Shown one piece after another: positions 7,448 to 15,668 of a stretch of DNA of 19,760 nt. Position 1 is the first letter of the stretch, and the number at the start of each line of letters is the position of its first letter. The notes under the pieces are model-generated. The model worked only from the letters and a program-made list of their open reading frames with translations, did no database searches and was not told where the DNA came from. The position numbers and the translations under genes were made by a program. Location of the stretch: positions 1 to 19,760 of the forward strand of contig JAGWRH010000308.1 of the NCBI GenBank assembly GCA_028876695.1. The letters are read 5' to 3'. Source of the stretch: Acidobacteriota bacterium. Its GTDB lineage: Bacteria > Acidobacteriota > Terriglobia > Acidiferrales > UBA7541.

Positions 7448-10285
7448 TCAGCTGCAGCCGGAAGTGCTGCCGCAATTCGAACACTTGTAGCAGCTTCCAT
7501 TGGGCGTCATCAGCATGCCGCATTCGGAGCAATACGGCGCATCCTCGATGGTCGATCGCCCTCGTGCGACGGCTTCCGTCTCGGGTGCGAACCGCGCCGC
7601 TGGCCCTGCCTGAGCGGGCGGCGCCTGCGCCCCAGGTTGTTCGGCGGCCGTTGTGCCGTGGTCCAAATAATCCGGCGAGATGAATTTCCCGCCGAGCCAA
7701 CGCCCGATGTAATCCACCACCGATTTCGCGTAGCGGATTTCCGAATTGCCGGTGTAACCGGAGGGCTCGAAGCGCGAGTTGCAGAACTTATCTACCAGCG
7801 CGCGCAACGGCACGCCGTATTGCAGCGCGATGGACACGGACAGCGCGAAGGCGTCCATGATGCCCGAAAGCGTGGAGCCTTCCTTGGCCATCTTGATGAA
7901 GATCTCGCCGGGGGTGCCGTCTTCGTATTTCCCGACGGTCAAATATCCCTCATGCCCGCCCACGGAAAATTTGTGCGTGATGGAGGTGCGCTCGTTCGGC
8001 AGTTTGCGCCGCTTGGTGCGCGCGAAAAGTTCGTGTTGCTCGGGCGAGGCGCCTTCGGCACCGATCGGAGTGGCAATTCCCATCGGCGCTGCGGCCACCG
8101 CCGGTACAGGAGCTGCGACCGAAACCGTAGCCGCGGCTTTCGTCTCTTCCTTCTTGCCGGCGGCCGAGAGCGGCTGCGAGCGCTTCGAATTGTCCCGGTA
8201 AATTGCCACTGCTTTTAACCCCAGCTTCCACGAATCGATGTATGCGTCCATGATGTCTTCGACGGTCGATTCCTCCGGCATGTTGATGGTCTTGCTGATT
8301 GCGCCGGAAAGGAACGGTTGCGCCGCGGCCATCATGCGCAGATGCCCGCGCCAGGCAATCGATCGTCCGCCGCCCATCGGCGCAAGCGAGCAGTCGAAGA
8401 TAGCCAGGTGCTCGGGCTTCAGACCAGGCGCGTCCTCGATCTTGCCGTTTGCGTCGATGTAATCGACGATCTTCGCGACCGATTCGGGGCCATAACCGAG
8501 CTTCATGAGGGCCTGCGGCACGGTGTTGTTGACGATTTTGATCACGCCGCCGCCCACCAGCCGCTTTTGCTTTACCAGCGCCAGATCGGGCTCGATGCCG
8601 GTGGTATCGCAATCCATCATGAAGCCGATGGTGCCCGTGGGCGCGAGCACGGAAACCTGCGAATTCTTGTATCCGTACTTTTCGCCCCATTCCAGAGCCG
8701 CATCCCACGATTCCTGCGCCGCGTGCAGCAGCGAGGGCTGCACGTTTTCTTCCTTGATGGGCCTCAGCGAATCGCGATGCATGCGCATCACGTCCAGCAT
8801 GGCATCGCGGTTGGGCAAGTAGCCTCCGAACGCACCCATGCGCTCGGCGATGCGCGCCGATTGCGCATACGCCTCGCCGGTCATCAGCGCCGTCACCGCG
8901 CCGCAGTAGTCGCGGCCGGCGTCGGAATCGTACGGCAGCGCGAGCGACATCAGCAGCGCGCCGAGATTGGCGTATCCCAAGCCAAGCGGCCGGAAATCGT
9001 GCGAATTGCGTGCGATCCGCTCGGTCGGATAGCTGGCGTTATCGACCAAAATCTCTTGCGCCGTGATGGTGATGTCCACGGCGTGCTTGAACCCGTCCGT
9101 ATCGAACTGCCCATTTGATCCAAGGAACTTCAGAAGGTTCAGCGACGCCAAGTTGCAAGCCGTATCGTCGAGGAACATGTACTCCGAGCAAGGATTCGAC
9201 GCGTTGATGCGGTCGGTCGCCTTGCACGTGTGCCAGCGATTGATCGTCGTGTCGTACTGCATCCCCGGATCGCCGCATTTCCACGCCGATTCCGCCATCT
9301 TGTACAGCAGGTCTCTGGCGCGATATTGCTCGGCCGGATGACCGTCAGCCACGTTGTGCGTCCACCAGTCGCGGTCCTCTTCCACCGCGTGCATATAGTC
9401 ATCGGTAACGCGCACCGAATGGTTCGCGTTCTGAAAGAACACCGACGAATACGCTTCACCATCGATGGACGAATCGTAGCCCTGCTCGATCAGCACGTGG
9501 GCCTTGCGCTCTTCCTTCGTCTTGCTTTCGATGAATTCGACGATATCCGGATGATCCACGTTGAGAATCACCATCTTGGCCGCTCGCCGCGTCTTGCCGC
9601 CGCTCTTGATTACTCCCGCGAATGCGTCGAAGCCCTTCATGAAGCTCACCGGTCCGGAAGCGATGCCGCCGCCCGAGAGCGGCTCATGGCTGCCCCGCAG
9701 AGCTGAAAAATTCGTGCCCGTGCCGGAGCCCCACTTGAAGAGCATGCCTTCTGTCTTGGCTAGGTCCATGATCGATTCCATCTTGTCCTGGACCGAATTG
9801 ATGAAGCAGGCCGAACACTGCGGCTTGGCTTGCACGCCGACGTTGAACCACACCGGCGAATTGAACGCCATCTTCTGCTCGACAAGCAGATGCGTCAGTT
9901 CATCCCGAAATGCGGACTTCGCCTCGGCGCCCGCGAAATAGCCCCCTTCTTCGCCCCAGCGCACGATGGTGTTCACCACGCGCCCGATCAGTTGGCGTGC
10001 GGAGGTCTCTCGCTCCGGCGTGTTCGGCTTCCCGTGAAAGTACTTCGAAGCGACGATGTTCGTAGCCGTCATCGACCACGGCTTGGGTACTTCTACATTC
10101 TCCTGGCGGAAGATTACCTGCCCTTTATCGTTGCCTATGAGTGCGGTTCGCTTCTCCCATTCGACCTTGTCGAAAGGAGACACCTTGCCGTCGGTGAACT
10201 TGCGCTGGAATTCGAGGCCCGTAGCGCGTTGCGCCGTCTGGTCCGGATGAAGCTTGGAAGTCAATGCCGTTCTCGTTTCCGCCAT
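7448..10285 (-). CDS. nrdJ: adenosylcobalamin-dependent (class II) ribonucleoside-diphosphate reductase
   Basis: Makes deoxyribonucleotides using an AdoCbl-generated thiyl radical, with no need for oxygen. The protein has 945 residues. The central barrel holds FNSPVWFNVG (141-150), QCSAC (156-160, a likely redox cysteine) and NPCSEY (364-369) with Cys366 as expected thiyl-radical site. Cys377 in TACNLASLN is the usual partner 11 residues on, and LAPTGTIGFMMDCDT (547-561) is the phosphate loop region. A Pro/Ala-rich linker (about 715-745) leads to a C-terminal domain with KEGSTLSGIMDAFALSVSIALQYG and a terminal zinc-ribbon-like tail (CSECG...CYKCSNCGSTSGCS) that supplies redox cysteines. GGAGG six bases before ATG 10285 fixes the start. 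The gene is monocistronic, with a very long upstream region on its strand. Confidence 0.97.
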   Translation of the reverse strand: MAETRTALTSKLHPDQTAQRATGLEFQRKFTDGKVSPFDKVEWEKRTALIGNDKGQVIFRQENVEVPKPWSMTATNIVASKYFHGKPNTPERETSARQLIGRVVNTIVRWGEEGGYFAGAEAKSAFRDELTHLLVEQKMAFNSPVWFNVGVQAKPQCSACFINSVQDKMESIMDLAKTEGMLFKWGSGTGTNFSALRGSHEPLSGGGIASGPVSFMKGFDAFAGVIKSGGKTRRAAKMVILNVDHPDIVEFIESKTKEERKAHVLIEQGYDSSIDGEAYSSVFFQNANHSVRVTDDYMHAVEEDRDWWTHNVADGHPAEQYRARDLLYKMAESAWKCGDPGMQYDTTINRWHTCKATDRINASNPCSEYMFLDDTACNLASLNLLKFLGSNGQFDTDGFKHAVDITITAQEILVDNASYPTERIARNSHDFRPLGLGYANLGALLMSLALPYDSDAGRDYCGAVTALMTGEAYAQSARIAERMGAFGGYLPNRDAMLDVMRMHRDSLRPIKEENVQPSLLHAAQESWDAALEWGEKYGYKNSQVSVLAPTGTIGFMMDCDTTGIEPDLALVKQKRLVGGGVIKIVNNTVPQALMKLGYGPESVAKIVDYIDANGKIEDAPGLKPEHLAIFDCSLAPMGGGRSIAWRGHLRMMAAAQPFLSGAISKTINMPEESTVEDIMDAYIDSWKLGLKAVAIYRDNSKRSQPLSAAGKKEETKAAATVSVAAPVPAVAAAPMGIATPIGAEGASPEQHELFARTKRRKLPNERTSITHKFSVGGHEGYLTVGKYEDGTPGEIFIKMAKEGSTLSGIMDAFALSVSIALQYGVPLRALVDKFCNSRFEPSGYTGNSEIRYAKSVVDYIGRWLGGKFISPDYLDHGTTAAEQPGAQAPPAQAGPAARFAPETEAVARGRSTIEDAPYCSECGMLMTPNGSCYKCSNCGSTSGCS

Positions 10286-10394
10286 TTTCTGCCTCCGCGC
10301 CGGCAGTTCTCGTCCGCCGAATGGTTGGCCGGGATGCCGGGTGGGAGAAGGCCTCAGCCAATTTTACCTCCAACCGGTACCCAGGGTCTTGTTG

Positions 10395-10413
10395 CGTGTA
10401 TCGGTGATACACG
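10395..10413. promoter_or_regulatory. perfect 8-bp inverted repeat upstream of nrdJ, possible operator
   Basis: CGTGTATC-GGT-GATACACG lies 110 bases before the nrdJ ATG. It has 8-bp perfect arms and a 3-base centre. It could bind a dimeric repressor or form an RNA hairpin in the leader. It does not match the NrdR box consensus that I know. Confidence 0.45.
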
Positions 10414-10461
10414 GAAACGCAGCAAACAATTTAGGGCGGCCTAATCGACCGTCCCGGACTG

Positions 10462-10491
10462 AAAAAAGAGAAAAGCGCGGCTAGGCCTCGC
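10462..10491 (-). terminator. intrinsic terminator candidate ahead of nrdJ
   Basis: Reading leftward: GCGaGGC, loop CTA, GCCgCGC, then TTTTCTCTTTTTT. The stem has six pairs and one mismatch, followed by a long U-rich tract. It lies downstream of the promoter at 10618-10646 and upstream of nrdJ, so it would end a transcript of about 150 nt before the gene unless bypassed. Confidence 0.5.
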
Positions 10492-10611
10492 CCACACATG
10501 CGGCAAGGTCGCTGCTACGCTCTTCTCTGGGTGAACTCGCTCTGGCTGTCGCGCGGCCGCCCTCGGCGCTGGGCAGGACGAAGAACGCACCGCGTTATCC
10601 CCCGAGTCTGG
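10462..10611 (-). ncRNA. possible small RNA or attenuated leader upstream of nrdJ
   Basis: This is the stretch between the predicted start point of the 10618-10646 promoter and the U-rich terminator at 10462-10491. It lies in a 604-bp region (10286-10889) with no convincing protein-coding frame. It contains local pairing such as CGGTGC with GCGCCG. I cannot assign it to a known RNA family: no B12-box, SRP, RNase P or tmRNA core is recognised. Either a free small RNA or a transcription-attenuated nrdJ leader fits. Confidence 0.3.
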
Positions 10612-10617
10612 GTGCGC

Positions 10618-10646
10618 AGTATCGTGAGTCACGCAATGCTTGTCAA
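10618..10646 (-). promoter_or_regulatory. leftward sigma70-like promoter upstream of nrdJ
   Basis: Read leftward: TTGACA (perfect -35, 10646-10641), 17-base spacer, GATACT (four of six -10 positions, 10623-10618). The predicted start near 10611 gives a leader of about 325 nt before the nrdJ ATG. Confidence 0.5.
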
Positions 10647-10834
10647 GAGGAATTCGCAACCCGACCACTAAATATTCGGCTGAAGGTGTCGAAAACGGCT
10701 ATCCATTGTGGTACACATCGATTTGAGCGCAATCCTTTGAATCGCCGTTTGCTGCGCCGCAACAATCAAACTCCAGCCCGTGCCGATCGGCGCATCCTGA
10801 GTTATCCTGTGCTCTGGTAAGCAACAACGTGCAA

Positions 10835-10863
10835 TTGACTTCGCTTCGCCCCTGCCGAAAAAT
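10835..10863 (+). promoter_or_regulatory. weak promoter candidate for the ABC transporter operon
   Basis: TTGACT (10835-10840), 17-base spacer, AAAAAT (10858-10863; four of six -10 positions), ending 26 bases before ATG 10890. The spacing is good and the -10 box is poor. The stretch 10647-10834 before it shows nothing else I can name. Confidence 0.3.
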
Positions 10864-10889
10864 TGTTGTGCACGACTAGGGTTCTCGAT

Positions 10890-11843
10890 ATGCCAGCCAT
10901 CGAAATTCTCGGCCTCACCAAGGACTATGCCGTGGGCTTCTGGCGCAAACGCATGCGCCGCTCCCTCGATAACCTGTCGCTCGAGGTGAACGAAGGCGAA
11001 ATCTTCGGCTTTCTCGGGCCGAACGGCGCCGGCAAGACCACCTGCATGAAGCTGCTGATGGGCTTGATCTTCCCGACTGCCGGAACGGCGCGCATTTTGG
11101 GCCGCCCAATAGACGACGTCGCGATGCACCGAGACATCGGCTATCTTCCCGAACAGCCATATTTTTACGATTACCTTACCGCGCGCGAGTTGCTCGACTA
11201 CTACGCGCGGTTTTCGGGCTTTTCCGCCGCGGAACGCCGCGCCCGCGTCACGCGCGTGCTGGAGCGCGTCGGACTTGCTTCTGCCGCCGATGTGCAGCTC
11301 CGCAAATTTTCCAAAGGCATGTTGCAACGCGCCGGAATCGCCCAAGCCATCATTCATGATCCCCGCATCGTCTTTCTGGACGAGCCCATGTCCGGCCTCG
11401 ATCCCATCGGCCGCCGCGAGGTGCGCGACATCATCCTCGATTTGAAAACGCAGGGCCGCACTGTGTTTTTCTCCACGCATATTCTCTCCGACGCCGAAAT
11501 GCTCTGCGACCGCGTAGCCGTGCTGCACCTGGGAAAGCTGCGAGGCGTCGGCTCGCCCGGAAAAATCGTTTCGGTCGAAGTCCACGCCATGGAAATCCTG
11601 TTCGAGCCGGCGGAAGGGCATTCGCTTCCTCCTGGATTGGCACAGCGCGCCATGCCCGTCGGAGGCCGTTACCGGCTGGAACTGCCCGAAGCCGCTCTGT
11701 ATTCCGCGTTCGACGAAATACGCGCTTGCAACGCCCGAATTCTATCGGTTTCCCCGGTACGCCAGACGCTCGAGGATTACTTCCTCGGCCTCGTGGAACG
11801 CGCGCCGCAAGCCACACCTCCCGTTGAGGCCGGCACGCGATGA
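10890..11843 (+). CDS. ABC transporter ATP-binding protein (ABC-2 exporter type)
   Basis: A 317-residue cytoplasmic ATPase that should power the permease encoded next. Walker A GPNGAGKT is at 43-50, the Q-loop region YLPEQP at 85-90 and the signature FSKGMLQRAGIAQA at 140-153 (FSKGM replaces the canonical LSGGQ, as is common in this subfamily). Walker B VFLDEPMSGLDP is at 161-172 and the H-loop STHILSDAE at 195-203. A C-terminal extension (about 225-317) resembles that of exporter or gliding-type ATPases. ATG 10890 is preferred over the upstream TTG at 10863 because MPAIEILGLTKDY is the normal start and AGGG lies upstream. The stop overlaps the permease start as ATGA. The substrate is unknown. 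Confidence 0.93.
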   Translation: MPAIEILGLTKDYAVGFWRKRMRRSLDNLSLEVNEGEIFGFLGPNGAGKTTCMKLLMGLIFPTAGTARILGRPIDDVAMHRDIGYLPEQPYFYDYLTARELLDYYARFSGFSAAERRARVTRVLERVGLASAADVQLRKFSKGMLQRAGIAQAIIHDPRIVFLDEPMSGLDPIGRREVRDIILDLKTQGRTVFFSTHILSDAEMLCDRVAVLHLGKLRGVGSPGKIVSVEVHAMEILFEPAEGHSLPPGLAQRAMPVGGRYRLELPEAALYSAFDEIRACNARILSVSPVRQTLEDYFLGLVERAPQATPPVEAGTR

Positions 11844-12619
11844 GCGCCATGCCCAGAGTCGTCGCAATCAACACGTTCCGTGAAGCAGTCCGCGACCGGG
11901 TTCTCTACAACCTGGTCGTCTTCGCTCTCCTGATGATCGGCGCCGCGATTCTTGTGGGTCAGATATCGATCGGCATCGAGCGGCTGGTGATCGTCAACCT
12001 CGGTCTTTCCGCTATTTCCATCTTCGGGCTGGTAATGGCCGTGTTCATCGGCGTCGGACTGGTCTACAAGGAGATCGAAAAGCGCACTCTTTACACCCTG
12101 TTTTCGAAGCCGATACGCCGCTGGGAATTCCTGGTGGGCAAGTATGCCGGACTGGTTCTGACGCTCGTCATCAACACCGTCCTCATGACCATCGGCCTTG
12201 CCGCCGCGCTTCTCTACATCGGGCGCTCCTTCGCCCGCGCCGACGTTTCGATCCTGATCGCCGTGTATTTCATTTTGCTGTCACTGGCGCTTGTCACCGC
12301 GATTGCGCTCTTCTTTTCCTGCTTTTCAAGCCCCTTGCTTTCCACGCTGTTCACGCTGGGAATCTACGTCACCGGAATTTTTGCCGCCGATATTCGCGGC
12401 TTCGGCGCGCTGACCAGCAGCGCATTCCTGAAGGGCGCCACCTCCGTCGTGTATTACCTGGTCCCGAACTTCCGCAATTTCAATTCCATTGCCGCGGCCG
12501 CTCATGGCGAATCCATTCCGTTCTCGCTGGTTTGGCAGAATACGGCTTACGCGCTGATTTACATCGTGCTGCTGTTGATCGCATCGTCCGCCGTGTTTTC
12601 GCGGCGCAACCTGAAGTGA
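11840..12619 (+). CDS. ABC-2 type permease
   Basis: A 259-residue inner-membrane protein with about six hydrophobic helices (near 20-40, 50-75, 100-126, 133-160, 165-186 and 233-253). The cytoplasmic stretch VYKEIEKRTLYTLFSKPIRR between helices 2 and 3 is typical of NosY-like ABC-2 permeases and is the likely contact with the ATPase. It starts at an ATG overlapping the ATPase stop by 4 bases (ATGA) and ends in a GTGA overlap with the next gene, so the three proteins should be made in step and probably act as one complex. Only one permease is present, so a homodimer is expected. Confidence 0.9.
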   Translation: MSAMPRVVAINTFREAVRDRVLYNLVVFALLMIGAAILVGQISIGIERLVIVNLGLSAISIFGLVMAVFIGVGLVYKEIEKRTLYTLFSKPIRRWEFLVGKYAGLVLTLVINTVLMTIGLAAALLYIGRSFARADVSILIAVYFILLSLALVTAIALFFSCFSSPLLSTLFTLGIYVTGIFAADIRGFGALTSSAFLKGATSVVYYLVPNFRNFNSIAAAAHGESIPFSLVWQNTAYALIYIVLLLIASSAVFSRRNLK

Positions 12620-13524
12620 CCACCCCAGGCCAAAAACGCTCTCTGTGGCTTGCCGCGATCGGCGTGCCGCTTCTCTTGGCCTCCGCGTTCGCTCTGCAGA
12701 CGCGGATCGACGCAAGCACGCGCACCGAAGCGCGAATCCGCCAAGAGCTGTTGCTCAGCTCTCCAGCCGCGATTAAGAAGCTGAGCCTTGGCTACGACTC
12801 GCTTCTCGCCGACATTTATTGGACCCGTGCGGTCCAATATTACGGCGGCCAACTCGCGGCTCAACGCTTCCAACTGCCGCTGCTCTGGCCGCTGCTGGAC
12901 ATCACCACCACGCTCGATCCGAAGCTCGTTCCGGCCTACCACTTCGGCGCGATTTTTCTCTCTGAGCCGCTGGCCGGCGCAAATCGTCCCGACTTGGCGG
13001 TTCAGTTGGTGCAGCGTGGCGTGGCCGCCAACCCAACCGTCTGGAGTCTCGACGGCGACCTCGGGTTCTTGTATTACTGGCATTTCCGCGATTACCAAAA
13101 CGCCGCGGCCGCCTACCTGGCTGGATCCCAAACCGAGCGCGCTCCGGCTTGGATGAAGATCATGGCCGCGCGACTGCAGCAAAAGAACGGGTCCATCCAA
13201 ACCTCCCGCATGATCTGGTCGCAAATCTACGCCTCCAACACGAACGAGAATATTCGGCAATTGGCTCTCCAGAATTTGCGCGGCCTGAGGGCGCAAGAGG
13301 ACGAGCAGGCTATCGACGGCCTCGCGGAAAAATATCGGCAACAATTTGGCCGCTTCCCTGCGTCGACAAGGGAGCTGCGGGACACCGGATTTATCCGCGG
13401 CATACCCGTGGACCCGGCCGGCTATCCTTACGTGCTCGAGCCGGCCGGTAACACCTCCCTCGACCCGCGGAGTCCCGTTATAATTCCGAAAGAGCCGAGA
13501 ACTCCTCCGCCACCTGTGAAGTAG
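12616..13524 (+). CDS. membrane-anchored TPR-like protein of the ABC operon
   Basis: A 302-residue protein starting at GTG 12616, which overlaps the permease stop (GTGA). A basic N-terminus (TTPGQKR) and one hydrophobic helix (about 9-28, LWLAAIGVPLLLASAFAL) anchor it. The rest should face the periplasm. The region with LGYDSLLADIYWTRAVQYYGG and the following helical repeats (AVQLVQRGVAANPTVWSLDG, FLYYWHFRDYQNAAAAYLAG) looks like degenerate TPR units. The C-terminus is Pro-rich (EPRTPPPPVK). Similar TPR proteins next to NosY-like ABC genes occur in other delta-proteobacterial and acidobacterial genomes, as I recall; the role is unknown, but the coupling implies it serves the transporter. An in-frame upstream start inside the permease gene is much less likely. 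Confidence 0.8.
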   Translation: MTTPGQKRSLWLAAIGVPLLLASAFALQTRIDASTRTEARIRQELLLSSPAAIKKLSLGYDSLLADIYWTRAVQYYGGQLAAQRFQLPLLWPLLDITTTLDPKLVPAYHFGAIFLSEPLAGANRPDLAVQLVQRGVAANPTVWSLDGDLGFLYYWHFRDYQNAAAAYLAGSQTERAPAWMKIMAARLQQKNGSIQTSRMIWSQIYASNTNENIRQLALQNLRGLRAQEDEQAIDGLAEKYRQQFGRFPASTRELRDTGFIRGIPVDPAGYPYVLEPAGNTSLDPRSPVIIPKEPRTPPPPVK

Positions 13525-13626
13525 TTGCTCACGCAGCCCCGGTATATCCCTCGGCGTCGAACGCAAGTAAAATTGGCGGCAGGATTAGGAAGCAAACCTT
13601 CCTCTAAGGAAATCCATCTGACCTGT

Positions 13627-14583
13627 ATGCCTCGCATACGCGCGATTTCGATTGTCGTCCCGCCGTTGCTGCTGCTCGCCGCATGGCCCGCTGCAGCCCC
13701 CGCAAGGGCCCAAAGCTCGCGAGCAACCGATTCGCGGCTCGATTCCGGAGTAAAGGGCCCCACGGACGCTGAAATGCGTGAGCGCCGCGATGCGCTGATC
13801 GCGCATCAGCACGCGGACGACGAAGCGCTGAATTTCTACGAACGCATCGAGCGGCGCATCGAGCGTTCCGGTGGTCCCGCTCCTCGCGTTCTGGCGGAAC
13901 GCACCTATCGCGTTGTGCCCACCGGCGGCGGAACGATGAAGATCCTGTTGCGGCAGAACGGCACGTCCGTCAATGCCAGTGATTATCGCCGCCAGTTGCT
14001 CGCTTGGCGAGACGTGCTCGAGATGATGTCCACGCCCGGCGATTCGAAAGCCGCTGTCGCGCGAGCCAAGTACGAGAAGCGCGAGCGCGACCGCTCCGAA
14101 TTCGTCAACGCGGCGCAAAACGCATTTCTCCCTAAATGGCTCGGCCGCGAAACGCTCCGCGGATACTCGTGCGACGTATTCGAGCTCGACCCGAACCCCA
14201 CGTTCCATCCAAGTTCAATGGTTCAGGGCGCTCTCGCCCACGTCACCGCGAAGATTTGGCTGGATCGCGAGAGCAATCAGCTCGTCCGGGGCGAAGCGTG
14301 GGTGGCCAGCAACATCTCGTTCGTAGCGGGGATCGCGGGGAAGGTTGATCGCGGCAGCAGAGTGGAAATGGATCAGGACGCGGTGGCGCCGGGTATTTGG
14401 CTGCCTACCCACTACGAGTACGATTTTACCGGACGCAAATTCGTGTTCCCGTTCGCAGAACATGAAACCACCGAGGTCAGCCGCTACCGCCGCTTGGGCC
14501 CTCCGCCCGCAGCCCTGGCGGAGGTGAAAAACGAAATTGCCAGCGGTAACCACCCGGTCTTGAACGTGATCCAAGACCCGTGA
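13627..14583 (+). CDS. secreted protein of unknown function
   Basis: A 318-residue protein with a classical signal peptide: MPRIR, a hydrophobic core (ISIVVPPLLLLAAW) and a probable signal peptidase cut after ARA at about residue 28. The mature part begins with a charged helical segment (EMRERRDALIAHQHADDEAL, ERIERRIERS). It then becomes beta-rich with alternating patterns (TMKILLRQNGTSV, AKIWLDRESNQLVRGEAWV, GIWLPTHYEYDFTGRKFVFPF). The second half loosely resembles the LolA/LppX-type fold that carries lipids in the periplasm; this is an impression from strand pattern, not a motif match. It follows the ABC operon after 102 bases in the same direction. AAGGA is about 17 bases before the ATG, and a small hairpin (13587-13603) sits upstream. 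A LolA-like partner to an exporter would be logical but is unproven. Confidence 0.75.
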   Translation: MPRIRAISIVVPPLLLLAAWPAAAPARAQSSRATDSRLDSGVKGPTDAEMRERRDALIAHQHADDEALNFYERIERRIERSGGPAPRVLAERTYRVVPTGGGTMKILLRQNGTSVNASDYRRQLLAWRDVLEMMSTPGDSKAAVARAKYEKRERDRSEFVNAAQNAFLPKWLGRETLRGYSCDVFELDPNPTFHPSSMVQGALAHVTAKIWLDRESNQLVRGEAWVASNISFVAGIAGKVDRGSRVEMDQDAVAPGIWLPTHYEYDFTGRKFVFPFAEHETTEVSRYRRLGPPPAALAEVKNEIASGNHPVLNVIQDP

Positions 14584-14630
14584 CTCAACTCGGTTCGTCG
14601 AAGATCGACCGCCGCGATTGAGCGCGCCCC

Positions 14631-14656
14631 TGCGCCGGTCCGGGCGGACCGGCGCA
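14631..14656. terminator. strong hairpin between convergent genes, probable terminator
   Basis: TGCGCCGGTCC, loop GGGC, GGACCGGCGCA: a perfect 11-bp stem midway between the secreted-protein stop and the sulfurtransferase stop. There is no long T-tract on either strand, so termination may be hairpin-only or Rho-assisted. Confidence 0.6.
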
Positions 14657-14681
14657 AAAGCGGAGCGTAAGTTCGGATGCT

Positions 14682-15545
14682 CTACCGGGCTGCGGCCGCC
14701 AGATCCTTCTCGATCGGCGCTCCTACCAGGTTGCCCCACTCGGTCCACGAACCGTCGTAGTTCTTCACGTTCTTGTATCCGAGCAGGTACTTCAGCACAA
14801 ACCACGTGTGCGAGCTGCGCTCGCCGATGCGGCAGTATGCGATTACCTCGCCGTCGCCGGTGACGCCCTTACCCTGATAGAGCTGCTTCAGATCTTCGAC
14901 CGATTTGAACGTGCCGTCCTCGCGCGCGGCCTGCGACCACGGGATATTCGCCGCGCCCGGCACGTGTCCGGCTCGCTGCGCCGTCTCCGTCATGCCCGGA
15001 GGCGCGATGATCTTGCCTGTGAATTCATCCACGGAACGCACGTCCACCAGATGCCCGGCCTTCTTCTTCTCCGATATCGACGCCACCTCTTCCTTGTGCG
15101 CGCGAATCGACTGATCCGGGCCGCTCGCGCGATAGGTGGTCGGCGTGACCTTCGCAGGCTCGGTTATGAGCGGGCGATTCTCGGCGGCCCACTTTTTCCG
15201 GCCGCCGTTCATCAACCGCGCGTCTTTGTGGCCGTAGTATTTCAGCTGCCACAGCGCGTAAGCGGCGAACCAGTTGTTGTTGTCGCCGTACAAAATCACC
15301 GTCGTGTCGTTCGACACGCCGGACTGCGCCAGCAAGCGCTCGAGCGCCGGCTTATCGACCAAATCGCGCCGGACGTTGTCTTGCAGCTGCGTCTGCCAGT
15401 TCCAGCCCACCGCTCCCGCGATGTGCCCCTGATCGTAGGCGGATGTGTCCACGTCCACCTCGATCAGCCGCACGTTTGGATCTTTCCCGTGTTCCGCTAC
15501 CCATTCGGTCGTAACCAGCACTTCCGGATGCGCGTACTCGCTCAT
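14682..15545 (-). CDS. thiosulfate sulfurtransferase (two-domain rhodanese, CysA2/SseA type)
   Basis: Transfers sulfane sulfur from thiosulfate to cyanide or thiol acceptors via a persulfide cysteine. The 287 residues comprise two rhodanese domains. The N-terminal one has EVDVDTSAYDQGHIAGA (29-45) and GDNNNWFAAYALWQLKYYGH (87-106), with Asp88 in place of the catalytic Cys. The C-terminal one has DVRSVDEFTGK (168-178), GHVPGAANIPW (193-203) and the active loop CRIGERS (238-244) with Cys238. The sequence closely resembles mycobacterial CysA2 as I remember it (CRIGERSSHTWFVL and YDGSWTEWG). ATG 15545 is chosen because GGAGG lies 10 bases upstream; an in-frame ATG 18 codons earlier lacks this. 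Upstream lies a terminator and a Cys-rich leader ORF, so expression is probably cysteine-controlled by attenuation. Confidence 0.95.
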   Translation of the reverse strand: MSEYAHPEVLVTTEWVAEHGKDPNVRLIEVDVDTSAYDQGHIAGAVGWNWQTQLQDNVRRDLVDKPALERLLAQSGVSNDTTVILYGDNNNWFAAYALWQLKYYGHKDARLMNGGRKKWAAENRPLITEPAKVTPTTYRASGPDQSIRAHKEEVASISEKKKAGHLVDVRSVDEFTGKIIAPPGMTETAQRAGHVPGAANIPWSQAAREDGTFKSVEDLKQLYQGKGVTGDGEVIAYCRIGERSSHTWFVLKYLLGYKNVKNYDGSWTEWGNLVGAPIEKDLAAAAR

Positions 15546-15604
15546 GATTTGCAATCCTCCTTCAACACGATGTTCTTCCCGCGAATAAAACTCGTCCAAA
15601 CAGC

Positions 15605-15642
15605 AAAAAACCCACCGGCCAGAAGACTCTGGCGGGTGGGTT
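15605..15642 (-). terminator. attenuator terminator in the sulfurtransferase leader
   Basis: Read leftward, the arm at 15642-15628 pairs with 15623-15609: 14 pairs, one G-G/C-C type mismatch, loop GTCT. The U-tract is TTTTTT (15610-15605). It lies 60 bases before the sulfurtransferase ATG and 27 bases after the leader ORF stop, so it would block the gene unless an alternative fold forms. Confidence 0.85.
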
Positions 15643-15668
15643 CCGAAATTCCGGGCTGGATTCGCCTG

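Noticed and set aside
10286..10611. Cobalamin riboswitch upstream of nrdJ
   Set aside because: I looked for the conserved core and B12 box on the nrdJ strand. Only loose GC-rich matches appear and the order is wrong, so I do not call one.
10441..10668. 75-codon leftward frame in the nrdJ upstream region
   Set aside because: Its reading frame crosses the predicted promoter and terminator, and the translation (Arg/Pro/Ser-rich) is not protein-like.
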